From: Litoribaculum gwangyangense
GTDB taxonomy: Bacteria > Bacteroidota > Bacteroidia > Flavobacteriales > Flavobacteriaceae
Direction of reading: 5' to 3'
DNA length: 64,000 bases
Assembly: GCF_039543505.1 (NCBI RefSeq)
Contig: NZ_BAABJW010000002.1
Coordinates: 845,106-909,105, forward strand
Shown here: piece by piece, positions 26,297 through 35,003 of the stretch
Layout of the letters: every line of letters begins with the position of its first letter
Position numbering within the stretch: position 1 is the stretch's first letter
Position numbers and translations under genes: made by a program
Notes under the pieces: generated by a model
Told to the model about the DNA's origin: nothing
What the model saw: only the letters and a program-made list of their open reading frames with translations
The model's database searches: none

Positions 26297-27535
26297 ATGG
26301 CTAAAGTAATTCCCTTCAAAGCAGTTCGACCAACAAGAGATAAAGTCAGTTTAGTAGCATCGCGCTCCTACCAAAGTTACACACAGGCCGAGCTAGAAGC
26401 CCGTTTGGAATACAACCCATTTTCATTTCTACATATTGTAAATCCTGGTTATAAATACGACAAGCAAATTATAGGAAAAGAACGCTATAACTTGGTTAAG
26501 AATAGATACTTAGAGTTTAAGGAAGATGGGATATTTATTCAAGATGAAACCCCTAGTTATTATATTTACAAAATAGTCAATAGGGATGGAAACACATTTT
26601 CGGGGATCTTGGCTGCTGCAAGTTCAGAAGATTATAAAAATGATATCATCAAAAAGCACGAAGACACCATTGAGTTTCGTGAAAACATCTTCAAAGACTA
26701 TTTAAAAATTGTTGGTTTTAATGCCGAACCAGTATTACTAACCTATCCTGATAATACTGAAATTACAAGTATCATTTCTAAAGTTCAAAAACAACGTGCC
26801 GAATTTGAGTTTACCACCCATTTTAGAGACACACATTATTTATGGATTGTTGATGACAATGAATATGTCACAAATATTCAAAAGGCATTTGAAACCATGA
26901 AAACCATTTATATTGCTGATGGTCATCACCGTTCGGCATCCTCTTATTTGCTAACCGAAGAACTAAATTCCGAGAATAAAAACCATCAGGGTAATGAGGC
27001 CTATAATTATTTTATGACCTACTTGATTCCTGAATCCGATTTAAAAATTCATGAATTTAACAGATTGGTAAAAGATTTGAATGGTTTAACTAAAGAGTCT
27101 TTTTTAATTGAATTGGATGCCATGTTTCGTATTGAAAATAGAGGTAAAGAATTATATATTCCAACAAATAAACATCATTTTAGCATGTATTTAGATGGCG
27201 AATTTTACTCGCTTTATTTAAGGAAAAACAATTATAAAATCAACAACTCTTTGGATGCTTTAGACACCCAAATTCTGTTCAAAACCATTTTAGAACCCAT
27301 TTTAGGAATTACCGATTTGCGCAATGATACCCGTATAGATTACTCGCATGGGAAAAATGATTTAGTTACTATCAAGAGTAAAGTAGATAGTGGGGAGTTT
27401 ACAGTTGGTTTTGGACTTATTCCCATAACAATTCAAGAATTAAAAGCAATTGCTAATGAAGGGCTAACAATGCCTCCAAAGAGTACTTTTATAGAGCCTA
27501 AATTACGCAGCGGTATCACGATTTATGAATTTTGA
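26297..27535 (+). CDS. DUF1015 family protein
   Basis: A 412-aa protein of the conserved DUF1015 family. Diagnostic stretches include an N-terminal IPFKAVRPTRDKV, then PGYKYDKQIIGKERY, and YIADGHHRSASSY (about residues 210-222), which is probably part of the active site because of its Asp-Gly-His-His-Arg core. Members are linked to serine kinase-like activity in some lineages (recollection), but no reaction is established here. It is closely spaced after the hydroxybutyryl-CoA dehydrogenase gene and before yggS, a likely transcription unit. Confidence 0.88.
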   Translation: MAKVIPFKAVRPTRDKVSLVASRSYQSYTQAELEARLEYNPFSFLHIVNPGYKYDKQIIGKERYNLVKNRYLEFKEDGIFIQDETPSYYIYKIVNRDGNTFSGILAAASSEDYKNDIIKKHEDTIEFRENIFKDYLKIVGFNAEPVLLTYPDNTEITSIISKVQKQRAEFEFTTHFRDTHYLWIVDDNEYVTNIQKAFETMKTIYIADGHHRSASSYLLTEELNSENKNHQGNEAYNYFMTYLIPESDLKIHEFNRLVKDLNGLTKESFLIELDAMFRIENRGKELYIPTNKHHFSMYLDGEFYSLYLRKNNYKINNSLDALDTQILFKTILEPILGITDLRNDTRIDYSHGKNDLVTIKSKVDSGEFTVGFGLIPITIQELKAIANEGLTMPPKSTFIEPKLRSGITIYEF

Positions 27536-27583
27536 GGCTAATATCATCCTTATCGAGTTTAAGCATTTCAGCAATAAAAACAA

Positions 27584-28258
27584 ATGATGTCAATACGAGA
27601 AAACCTGAACAAAATAAAATCCACTTTACCTGAAAAAGTTACTTTAGTAGCCGTTTCAAAAACCAAACCTGTAAGCGATTTAATGGAAGCTTACCATGGT
27701 GGTCAACGTATTTTTGGGGAAAATAAAATCCAGGAAATGGTTGAAAAATATGAAGCTATGCCTAAAGATATTGACTGGCATATGATTGGGCATGTTCAAA
27801 GTAATAAGGTAAAATATATGGCAAGTTTTGTGCGTTTAATTCATGGGGTTGATAATTTCAAATTATTGAAAGAAATAAACAAGCAAGCCAAAAAGAACGA
27901 TAGGGTTATTGATTGTTTGCTTCAAATAAAAATAGCTGAAGAAGATTCGAAATTTGGCATGTCTGCGGCTGATGCTTCCAAAATCATTCAATCAAAAGAA
28001 TTTTCAGAATTAAAACATGTGAAAATTGTAGGTGTTATGGGTATGGCAACCTTTACAGATAATCAAGATCAAATTAAAAAAGAATTCCGTTTCCTCAAAT
28101 ACACTTTTGATGAATTAAAAAAACTGATAACTGAAAACTTCGAATTACAAACTATTAGCATGGGAATGAGTGGAGATTATGAATTGGCTATTGCATGCGG
28201 CAGTAACATGATTCGTGTGGGAAGCAGTATTTTTGGAGATAGAAATTACACAAATTAA
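27584..28258 (+). CDS. YggS/PROSC family pyridoxal phosphate homeostasis protein
   Basis: A 224-aa PLP-binding barrel protein that buffers free pyridoxal phosphate and influences amino acid and vitamin B6 balance; it has no known catalytic turnover. PLP would be bound by Lys26 in VAVSKTKP. Other family motifs are FGENKIQEM, WHMIGHVQSNKVK and MGMSGDYELAI. Two consecutive ATGs (27584 and 27587) make the exact start uncertain by one residue. The next gene begins shortly after its stop with an unusual AUU codon. Confidence 0.94.
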   Translation: MMSIRENLNKIKSTLPEKVTLVAVSKTKPVSDLMEAYHGGQRIFGENKIQEMVEKYEAMPKDIDWHMIGHVQSNKVKYMASFVRLIHGVDNFKLLKEINKQAKKNDRVIDCLLQIKIAEEDSKFGMSAADASKIIQSKEFSELKHVKIVGVMGMATFTDNQDQIKKEFRFLKYTFDELKKLITENFELQTISMGMSGDYELAIACGSNMIRVGSSIFGDRNYTN

Positions 28259-28269
28259 AAACTTAGGGT

Positions 28270-29640
28270 ATTTACGCAATATTAGACATAGAAACCACGG
28301 GGGGCAAATACAATGAAGAGGGTATTACCGAAATTGCCATCTACAAATATGATGGTCATAAAGTTGTAGATCAATTTATTAGTCTGTTGAACCCAGAACG
28401 TGAAATTCAAGCATTTGTAGTAAACTTAACAGGTATTAATAGCAGTATGTTAAGGAATGCCCCTAAATTTTACGAGGTCGCAAAACGTATTGTTGAAATT
28501 ACCGATGATTGTATTTTAGTTGCCCACAATGCTCAATTCGATTACAGAATTTTATCGACAGAATTTAGGCGTTTAGGGTTTGATTATGAGCGTAAAACGT
28601 TATGCACCGTCGAACTTTCGAAACATTTAATTCCTGGTCAACCATCCTACAGTTTAGGGAAATTAGTGCGTTCTTTGGGCATACCTGTAACTGATAGGCA
28701 TCGTGCTTCGGGTGATGCGTTAGCAACAGTAAAGCTGTTTAAAATGTTGCTTGATAAGGACACCAATAAAACGATCATAAAAGAATCCGTTAGGTTAAAT
28801 CCAAAACTTCAATTAGAACCCAGACATTTGGACATTTTAGAGGATTTACCTTCCATCACCGGGGTATATTACATTCATAACAGCGATGGAGAAATTGTAT
28901 ATATTGGTAAAAGTAACAATATAAAAAAGCGCATTAACCAACATTTTACGGGAACCAATCATAAATCAAAAAAAATTCAAGCGCAGGTTCATGCCGTAAC
29001 CTACGAAGCAACCGGTAGCGAACTAGTTGCGCTTTTAAAAGAAAGTGAAGAAATAAAACGTAACAAACCTATATTCAACAGGGCGCTCAGACGTTCTATT
29101 TTCACCCATGCCCTTTATAGTTTTACAGATGAAAATGATTATATCAATTTAAAAATTGATATTGCTGATGGCCGAAAAAAACCAATTACCACATTTAGCA
29201 ATCGTCAAAGTGGCAAAAGTTTTATTATGAATGCGGTAGAGGATTATAATTTATGCCAGAAGTTGGCAGGATTGTATAAAACGAAAACCAGTTGTTTTAA
29301 TTTCGAGATAAAGGCTTGCTTAGGTGCTTGCGTCCAAAAGGAATCACCAGAAACATACAATAAAAGGGTAAAAAGTTTGATTGATAAAAATAGTTATTCC
29401 AATAAAAATATGGTGATTGTTGATAAAGGTCGTGATGTAGATGAGCGCAGTGCCATCCTTATTGAAAATGGTGTTTTTAAAGGTATTGGATTCTTCAATT
29501 TAAACTATCAAATAAATAATATTGAGGTATTAGAATCTATTATAACGCCCATGCAAAATAACCGTGATACACAACATATTATTCAAAGTTATATTAGAAG
29601 GAATAAACGTTTGAAAGTGATTGAATTAAAGGAAACGTAA
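28270..29640 (+). CDS. DnaQ-like 3'-5' exonuclease fused to a GIY-YIG nuclease domain, AUU start
   Basis: A 456-aa fusion. The N-terminal DEDD exonuclease domain starts YAILDIETTGG (motif I), continues with HNAQFDY (motif II) and ends RHRASGDA (motif III, DEDDh type). The GIY-YIG domain follows at about residues 195-275 (GVYYIHN and IVYIGKSNNIKKRINQH), as in proteins related to Cho/UvrC, and a C-terminal region contains a Cys pair (CLGAC). It should act in DNA repair or processing. The only in-frame canonical-type start, TTG 28387, would delete motif I. The upstream in-frame stop is at 28264, leaving ATT at 28270 as the start that matches the expected Met before YAILDIE. Confidence 0.9.
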   Translation: MYAILDIETTGGKYNEEGITEIAIYKYDGHKVVDQFISLLNPEREIQAFVVNLTGINSSMLRNAPKFYEVAKRIVEITDDCILVAHNAQFDYRILSTEFRRLGFDYERKTLCTVELSKHLIPGQPSYSLGKLVRSLGIPVTDRHRASGDALATVKLFKMLLDKDTNKTIIKESVRLNPKLQLEPRHLDILEDLPSITGVYYIHNSDGEIVYIGKSNNIKKRINQHFTGTNHKSKKIQAQVHAVTYEATGSELVALLKESEEIKRNKPIFNRALRRSIFTHALYSFTDENDYINLKIDIADGRKKPITTFSNRQSGKSFIMNAVEDYNLCQKLAGLYKTKTSCFNFEIKACLGACVQKESPETYNKRVKSLIDKNSYSNKNMVIVDKGRDVDERSAILIENGVFKGIGFFNLNYQINNIEVLESIITPMQNNRDTQHIIQSYIRRNKRLKVIELKET

Positions 29641-29659
29641 AATTAGCTTATCTTTTTCT

Positions 29660-29667
29660 TATTTTTG
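29660..29667 (+). promoter_or_regulatory. -7 box TATTTTTG upstream of the channel gene
   Basis: An exact TAnnTTTG match located 6 nt before the ATG, suggesting a very short leader and transcription independent of the upstream exonuclease gene. Confidence 0.5.
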
Positions 29668-29672
29668 AATAA

Positions 29673-30512
29673 ATGTACTCAGCCAAAAAACATTGGAAAA
29701 CTAAACTTCATGATATTATTTATGAAGCGGATACGCCTGCAGGTAAGTTATTTGATGTAGTGCTTTTAATTGTAATTCTCGCCAGTATCCTACTAGTCAT
29801 GTTGGAGAGTGTTAAAAGTATTGATAACAAATACCATACGTTTCTTGATATTTCAGAATGGGTGATTACCATCATGTTCAGTTTGGAATACATAGCGAGA
29901 ATTATTACGGTAAAAAAACCCTTTAAATATATTTTTAGCTTTTATGGTATCATTGATTTATTGTCTACCATTCCTAAATACATTTCACTAATTTTTGGAG
30001 GTGTTCATGCTTTAGCAGCTTTACGAGCTTTGCGATTGCTTAGGGTTTTCAGGATTTTAAAACTGGCAAGGTTCTTAGGAGCCTCAAATAATTTGGTTAG
30101 GGCTTTAAAAGCCAGTAGAGCTAAAATATCAGTATTTTTATTTGCCGTAATAATTGTTGCCATTATACTGGGCACTATTATGTATTTGGTTGAAGGTGAG
30201 GAAAATGGATTTAGTAACATCCCAAAAAGTGTGTATTGGTGTATAGTAACACTTACCACCGTTGGCTTTGGCGATATTGCACCACAAACCCCTCTAGGAC
30301 AATTTATAGCCTCTATGGTTATGATATTAGGTTACGGAATTATTGCAGTACCAACCGGTATAGTCTCTGCAGAATACACCAACCAGAATAAACCAAATAA
30401 GGTTGAAGAACCCAAGTTGCACTTAAACTCGCAATCGTGTGCCAATTGTTTAGCTGATAAGCATCCAGATAACGCTAAATTTTGCCATAAGTGTGGGCAT
30501 CCTTTGCACTAA
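29673..30512 (+). CDS. voltage-gated potassium channel with C-terminal zinc ribbon
   Basis: A 279-aa six-helix cation channel subunit. S4 is the arginine ladder ALRALRLLRVFRILK (about 116-130; Arg118, Arg121, Arg124, Arg127). The pore loop has the selectivity filter TTVGFGD (195-201), indicating potassium selectivity. After S6 a cytosolic tail ends in a treble-clef/zinc-ribbon motif: CANC (256-259) and CHKC (271-274). KvAP-like channels normally have no such ribbon, so it may be a regulatory or tetramer-stabilising metal site. The gene is isolated by a promoter-like box upstream and precedes miaA. Confidence 0.92.
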   Translation: MYSAKKHWKTKLHDIIYEADTPAGKLFDVVLLIVILASILLVMLESVKSIDNKYHTFLDISEWVITIMFSLEYIARIITVKKPFKYIFSFYGIIDLLSTIPKYISLIFGGVHALAALRALRLLRVFRILKLARFLGASNNLVRALKASRAKISVFLFAVIIVAIILGTIMYLVEGEENGFSNIPKSVYWCIVTLTTVGFGDIAPQTPLGQFIASMVMILGYGIIAVPTGIVSAEYTNQNKPNKVEEPKLHLNSQSCANCLADKHPDNAKFCHKCGHPLH

Positions 30513-30541
30513 TTTCGTACTCATTTTAAGCCTTAGAAACC

Positions 30542-31468
30542 ATTAATTCAAATACAAAATACCTCATTTCTGTTGTTGGACCTACCGCCATTGGAAAAAC
30601 TAGTTTAAGCATTAAGCTAGCCAACCATTTTAAAACCGAAATCATTTCAGCAGATTCCCGTCAGTTTTATAAGGAAATGCAAATAGGTACTGCCGCGCCA
30701 TCAAAGAAGGAATTGGCAGCAGCTAAACATCATTTTATTCACCATAAATCTATTGAAGACCAATATAATGTGGGTGCTTTTGAAAAAGACGCTTTAAAAC
30801 TTCTTAGCACACTTTTTAAGACCCATGACGTCGCAGTTATGGTTGGTGGCTCTGGTCTTTATATAGATGCCGTTACAATGGGTTTGGATAATTTTCCAGA
30901 TATTGATAAAAACATCCGTGAAGCTTTAAATAATGATTTAGAGGTTAAAGGATTGGAACATCTTCAGAATCAATTAAAAAACTTAGATCATGTTGCTTTC
31001 AAATCCATAGCCATTGATAATCCACATCGCGTTATTCGAGCCTTGGAAGTTACCTTAGGAAGCGGTAAACCTTATTCATCCTTTTTAAATAAAGAAAAAA
31101 ACAAACGCCCTTTTAAGACTATAAGTATTGGGCTTTCCGCTGATAGAAAAGATATTTACGAAAGAATAAATAAACGTGTGGATATTATGATGCAAGAAGG
31201 ATTACTTGAAGAAGTTAAGAAACTTTTACCTTACAAAAATTTTAATGCTTTAAATACTGTTGGTTACAAAGAACTTTTTAATTACTTAGATGGCGAATGG
31301 GAATTAGATTTTGCCATTTCAGAGATAAAGAAAAATACGCGTCGTTTTGCAAAACGCCAATTGACATGGTTCAAAAAAAATGAAGAAATTTTGTGGTTTG
31401 ACTATTTAACCGATGTTGAAACGATTATTGACAAAATAGCCACTGAAATTTATAAAGAAAAAAAGTAA
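30542..31468 (+). CDS. miaA: tRNA dimethylallyltransferase, AUU start
   Basis: MiaA adds a dimethylallyl group to A37 of tRNAs reading codons starting with U. The P-loop GPTAIGKTS, ISADSRQFYKEM and the later VGGSGLYIDAV and NTVGYKELFNYLDG are diagnostic. The first ATG in frame (30677) would remove the P-loop, so the true start lies upstream. The in-frame stop at 30527 leaves ATT at 30542 as the best candidate, giving NSNTKYLISVVGPTAIGKT after the initiator and 308 aa, the usual length. The end is convergent with the adhesin-like gene by 6 bp. Confidence 0.93.
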   Translation: MNSNTKYLISVVGPTAIGKTSLSIKLANHFKTEIISADSRQFYKEMQIGTAAPSKKELAAAKHHFIHHKSIEDQYNVGAFEKDALKLLSTLFKTHDVAVMVGGSGLYIDAVTMGLDNFPDIDKNIREALNNDLEVKGLEHLQNQLKNLDHVAFKSIAIDNPHRVIRALEVTLGSGKPYSSFLNKEKNKRPFKTISIGLSADRKDIYERINKRVDIMMQEGLLEEVKKLLPYKNFNALNTVGYKELFNYLDGEWELDFAISEIKKNTRRFAKRQLTWFKKNEEILWFDYLTDVETIIDKIATEIYKEKK

Positions 31469-31474
31469 CCTGCA

Positions 31475-33055
31475 TTATTGCATTACAACATTGCTATATT
31501 TGGCATTTAGTACTATACTTTTACCACTTGCTGAACTACCGGTAGAAAAATTAGACACGCTTTCTTTTGAAGCCTTCTTAGGATGGGTAAATCTAGAGCG
31601 TGCACCTTTAAATTGAACATTACAATCTACGTTTGGCAATTTTATAATCACATCATTATTTTGAAGAATCATATTTAAATTATTAAAAGCATCATCAATA
31701 TTTAAAATATGTAAGTCGCCAATATTGGCGTCAACAATAGCACTACCCGTTAAGTTTTCAATATCAATATTGGATGAAATCGTATTTAAAACTAAATGTT
31801 TCACATTTTTAAGTTCTGCACTTTTAACATAGTTTAAGTTTAATTCCCCTAAATTCCAATTGGTAACATAAACAGGTGAATAAGAAGCATTAATGGAAGT
31901 TGAACTTCCATTAATGCTATTTGCAGTTAATTTAGTATATGATAAATCTGCTTTTAAATTGTCAATGTTTGCGGCAAATTCAATTTCTCCATGTCTTACA
32001 TTCACTTTCAATTTGGCGCCTTTGGGCATTTTTATTTTGATTGTTTTTTTAACATTACTGTTCGATTTATCTTCAAATAACTTTTCCACTTTCTTCTGGC
32101 GTTCCTTCGCCAAAATGGAGCGTTCCTGTTGAATTTTCTCTCGTTCTTGCATTATTCTCTCTTGCATTTCGGCTCGTTTTTCTTGTTCTCGGGCCATTCT
32201 TTCTTTTTGCGCTTGAGTGCGCTCTACCTGCGCTTCCATTCTTTCAGCTTGTCTTTCCATTTGAGCTGCAAAACGCTCTCCCCATGCTTCCATTTGTTCT
32301 CCATACTTTTCACTCCATTCTTTACCAAACTTTTCGCCCCATGCCTCCATTTTTTTGGCAAAATCCTCGTTGTTGAACTGTCCTTCAAATTGTTTAGCCC
32401 ATTCCTCCATTTGTTTACCATACTTCTCTCCCCATTCTTTACCAAACTTTTCACCCCATGCCTCCATTTTTTTTACATAATCCTTACCATAGAGTTTTTC
32501 AAATTTCTCAGAATATTCCTTTAGGTATTTATCACCATCTTTTTGATATGCTTTGTAATCAAATTGAATGTTATTAGCCCCTTTAGGCAATTCGGGTAAC
32601 TCTGGCATTTCAGGCATGTCGGGCACTTCAAAATAAATCTCAGGCATTTGAGGCAATTCAAAATTTATGTCTGGGATATCTGCCAGTTCAAATTTTAACT
32701 CTTTAAGCATGGCTGTAACCGCTTCACCATCTACTTGTCCATCGGTTCTATACCCCCAAACAACTGGAGAGCCTCCTCTTGTGCTAATGGACACTGATTT
32801 ACTGGTAGCATCAATATCCAATTTCCAGGCTTTTAAAGCGTCTTGTAGAGCTTCTTTACTCAATTTTTCGCCTTCAATATAAGCTTCAATTTCTACAGTA
32901 TTTTTGTTCCAAGTATCAAATACAATGTTTGTGTGACTGGTATTTAGATCTATAACCACGTCTTTATCAACATTAATAGATTGAGATACTTTGGTTAATT
33001 TTTGTTGCGCTATTAAGCTTCCTGTTACAAGAAAACATAATGCAAATTGTTTCAT
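31475..33055 (-). CDS. secreted adhesin-like (DUF4097-type) protein with internal duplications
   Basis: A 526-aa protein starting at ATG 33055 (MKQFALCFLVTG; a second ATG seven codons upstream is possible), with a signal peptide ending at IAQQ. Residue numbers below count from the upstream ATG. The first 130 residues are beta-rich. A Pro-Glu-rich stretch at 139-165 is followed by two 39-residue repeats starting KKMEAWGEKFGKEW (202-240 and 241-279), then a long Glu/Arg/Lys helix (about 265-335). The C-terminal half has the short beta repeats of the putative auto-transporter adhesin type (DUF4097-like). It ends the ECF sigma/anti-sigma operon and is probably part of that envelope-stress response. 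Exact role unknown. Confidence 0.8.
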   Translation of the reverse strand: MKQFALCFLVTGSLIAQQKLTKVSQSINVDKDVVIDLNTSHTNIVFDTWNKNTVEIEAYIEGEKLSKEALQDALKAWKLDIDATSKSVSISTRGGSPVVWGYRTDGQVDGEAVTAMLKELKFELADIPDINFELPQMPEIYFEVPDMPEMPELPELPKGANNIQFDYKAYQKDGDKYLKEYSEKFEKLYGKDYVKKMEAWGEKFGKEWGEKYGKQMEEWAKQFEGQFNNEDFAKKMEAWGEKFGKEWSEKYGEQMEAWGERFAAQMERQAERMEAQVERTQAQKERMAREQEKRAEMQERIMQEREKIQQERSILAKERQKKVEKLFEDKSNSNVKKTIKIKMPKGAKLKVNVRHGEIEFAANIDNLKADLSYTKLTANSINGSSTSINASYSPVYVTNWNLGELNLNYVKSAELKNVKHLVLNTISSNIDIENLTGSAIVDANIGDLHILNIDDAFNNLNMILQNNDVIIKLPNVDCNVQFKGARSRFTHPKKASKESVSNFSTGSSASGKSIVLNAKYSNVVMQ

Positions 33056-33091
33056 TTTTATGATTGTCGTGTTCATTTTTTGATTTATTTT

Positions 33092-33667
33092 TTAGATGGA
33101 TTGTCTTACGTCTTCATCTGAGGTCCTCAGGTCTTTTAATTGAGACCTCAAACGATACAACAGATTCAATCGAAGTTTTAAATTATCGATTAAGGCATTT
33201 ACTGTTAACTCACTTGGACCAGATTCGGTTAAATCTTCCGATAGTCGCTTGTACTCTTTATCCAGTTCATCCAATTGAGCCAAATAGCCGTCAAACAAAT
33301 CCTTGGTTTCTGGTGTATAAGATATTTTTGATAACTCTAAATTAATACTGGCCAGATAGTAATCCTCAACCTTTTTTAATCCTGGCGAAATATCCCCCAA
33401 TGTTTTTGTTTCTACCGTATTGTTTGACGCTACTTGATTAGGTAAATCGCCATGGATTGGTTTGGGTTGAAAGTATTTAAAAGCACCATAACTCAAACCT
33501 AAAAGCACCACTACACTAGCCGCTATTTTCATCCAGTTAAAACGAGACTGTTTAGGCTCTGGTAATGCTTTGTCTAACTTTTCAAGAAATCGATCTTGAT
33601 GATTAATGGGCATTTTTTCATGCGCTATTTTGGCATCTTTAAATAACTCTCTAATGTCTCGTGCCAT
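33092..33667 (-). CDS. membrane-anchored anti-sigma-like protein
   Basis: A 191-aa protein with a cytosolic N-terminal segment of about 46 residues, one transmembrane helix (WMKIAASVVVLLGLSYGAF, about 45-63) and an extracytoplasmic helical domain. This topology, and its 17-bp overlap with the upstream ECF sigma gene, indicate an anti-sigma factor that holds the sigma factor at the membrane. I do not see the classical zinc-binding ZAS motif, so the binding mode is uncertain. The next gene downstream encodes the secreted adhesin-like protein. Confidence 0.8.
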   Translation of the reverse strand: MARDIRELFKDAKIAHEKMPINHQDRFLEKLDKALPEPKQSRFNWMKIAASVVVLLGLSYGAFKYFQPKPIHGDLPNQVASNNTVETKTLGDISPGLKKVEDYYLASINLELSKISYTPETKDLFDGYLAQLDELDKEYKRLSEDLTESGPSELTVNALIDNLKLRLNLLYRLRSQLKDLRTSDEDVRQSI

Positions 33668-34202
33668 TTTTTTTAAGTGTTAACAGTTCTTGTAATTTTA
33701 CCTTACCTCGTGAAAGTTGTGTGCGCGACGCTACTTCTGAAATATTTAAGATCTCAGAAATTTCTTGATGGTCGTAACCTTCAATTAAATAGAGCATCAC
33801 CACATATTGATACTTATCTGGTAATTTATTAATAGCCTCTTTTACATCGTTTAATGTAATGGTATCTTCAACTAACCATTTGTCATCTTTAGGGGTATCA
33901 ACTACTTTTAGGTGCACCTCCTCCAATTCAACAAGTTCTTGTTTTTTGGATTTTAAAAAATCGATACTTTTATTAATAACAATACGTTTTAACCATGCCC
34001 CAAAAGTAACTTCTGCCTTGTATTGATGCAGTTTTGTAAACGCCTTAATAAAGGATTCTTGTACCACATCCTCGGCGTCGGCAGCATCTTTCAAAAATCG
34101 TTTGGCAACAATATACATCCCGTCGCAGTACTGGTTGTATAACTGCAATTGTGCTTTCCGATTGTTTTGTTTACATTGTTCGATAATGTCAACCTGAAAC
34201 AT
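33651..34202 (-). CDS. ECF RNA polymerase sigma factor
   Basis: A 183-aa group 4 sigma factor. Region 2 includes LYNQYCDGMYIVAKRFLKD and DAEDVVQESFIKAF, which bind core polymerase and melt the -10 region. Region 4 includes LPDKYQYVVMLYLIEGYDHQ and a helix-turn-helix (EISEILNISEVASRTQLSRG). It is co-encoded with an overlapping membrane anti-sigma-like gene and a secreted protein with an adhesin-like fold, so it probably senses an envelope signal. Targets are unknown; no autoregulatory promoter was identified. Confidence 0.93.
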   Translation of the reverse strand: MFQVDIIEQCKQNNRKAQLQLYNQYCDGMYIVAKRFLKDAADAEDVVQESFIKAFTKLHQYKAEVTFGAWLKRIVINKSIDFLKSKKQELVELEEVHLKVVDTPKDDKWLVEDTITLNDVKEAINKLPDKYQYVVMLYLIEGYDHQEISEILNISEVASRTQLSRGKVKLQELLTLKKNGTRH

Positions 34203-34346
34203 GCTTATTCTACTTTTGGTTTAAGTTAGTTCGTTTTAAAGACGACAAAAAAAGAGCAGTGTTGCAAAAAAGAATTATTTTTTTTGCATATATAACAAAG
34301 CTACAGAAAACTACGTTTGTATTTCTTTAATTATTACTTTTTAAAG

Positions 34347-34354
34347 TATCTTTG
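34347..34354 (+). promoter_or_regulatory. -7 box TATCTTTG upstream of the DUF2911 gene
   Basis: An exact TAnnTTTG match 21 nt upstream of the preferred ATG at 34376. The TTG in the box, which is in frame, is not a likely start. Confidence 0.55.
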
Positions 34355-34375
34355 CGGCTTATTAAATTGCTCTAT

Positions 34376-34930
34376 ATGAATACCTTTTTGAAACGCACCT
34401 TAATTATCTTATCCATTATTGCCTTGGGCTTATTTTTATATTCTGTTTTTGTTGAAAATATTTTTGCAAAACGATTGAGCCCTAAAGACACGGTTAAGTT
34501 TGAACTAAATGATTTAAAACTAAAGGTTTTTTATAACCGTCCCTTCAAAAAAAATAGAGAAATCTTTGGTGCTTTAGTTCCTTACAACGAGGTTTGGAGA
34601 ACGGGTGCCAATGAAGCTACCACTTTTGAGACCAATAAAAACCTAGAAGTTAATGGTATGCCATTAACTGCAGGAAAATATACTCTTTGGACGGTTCCAA
34701 GAGATACGGTATGGACTGTTATATTTAACTCTAAACAATATCCATGGGGTGTTAATGCAGAAATGAAACCCATGTGGGATCCTAATTACGACGTTTTAGA
34801 CATTGAAGTGCCTGTACAAAAGCTTGATAAACCTGTTGAGCAATTTACTATAGCCTTCGATAATTCTACGGATAACTTATTTTTAACCATGGCTTGGGAT
34901 GATACTAAAATTTCTGTGCCATTAAAGTAA
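34376..34930 (+). CDS. DUF2911 family protein, membrane-anchored or secreted
   Basis: A 184-aa protein with an uncleaved-looking N-terminal hydrophobic helix (TLIILSIIALGLFLYSVFV, about residues 8-26) and a periplasmic DUF2911 domain. Diagnostic stretches are FGALVPYNEVWRTGANEAT and GKYTLWTVP. The family is common in Bacteroidota and of unknown function. Start chosen at ATG 34376 because the upstream TTG is part of a promoter box. It has its own promoter and faces away from the ECF operon. Confidence 0.85.
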   Translation: MNTFLKRTLIILSIIALGLFLYSVFVENIFAKRLSPKDTVKFELNDLKLKVFYNRPFKKNREIFGALVPYNEVWRTGANEATTFETNKNLEVNGMPLTAGKYTLWTVPRDTVWTVIFNSKQYPWGVNAEMKPMWDPNYDVLDIEVPVQKLDKPVEQFTIAFDNSTDNLFLTMAWDDTKISVPLK

Positions 34931-35003
34931 GTATTATTTCGCAGCATTTAATTCTCAGTCTAATGAAAATAATATTGTAAATTAGGCTCACATTAATGTA
35001 CCA

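Noticed and set aside
32129..32524. 131-codon plus-strand ORF inside the adhesin-like gene
   Set aside because: Phe/Ser/Leu-rich shadow of the Glu/Lys/Arg-rich repeats on the opposite strand.
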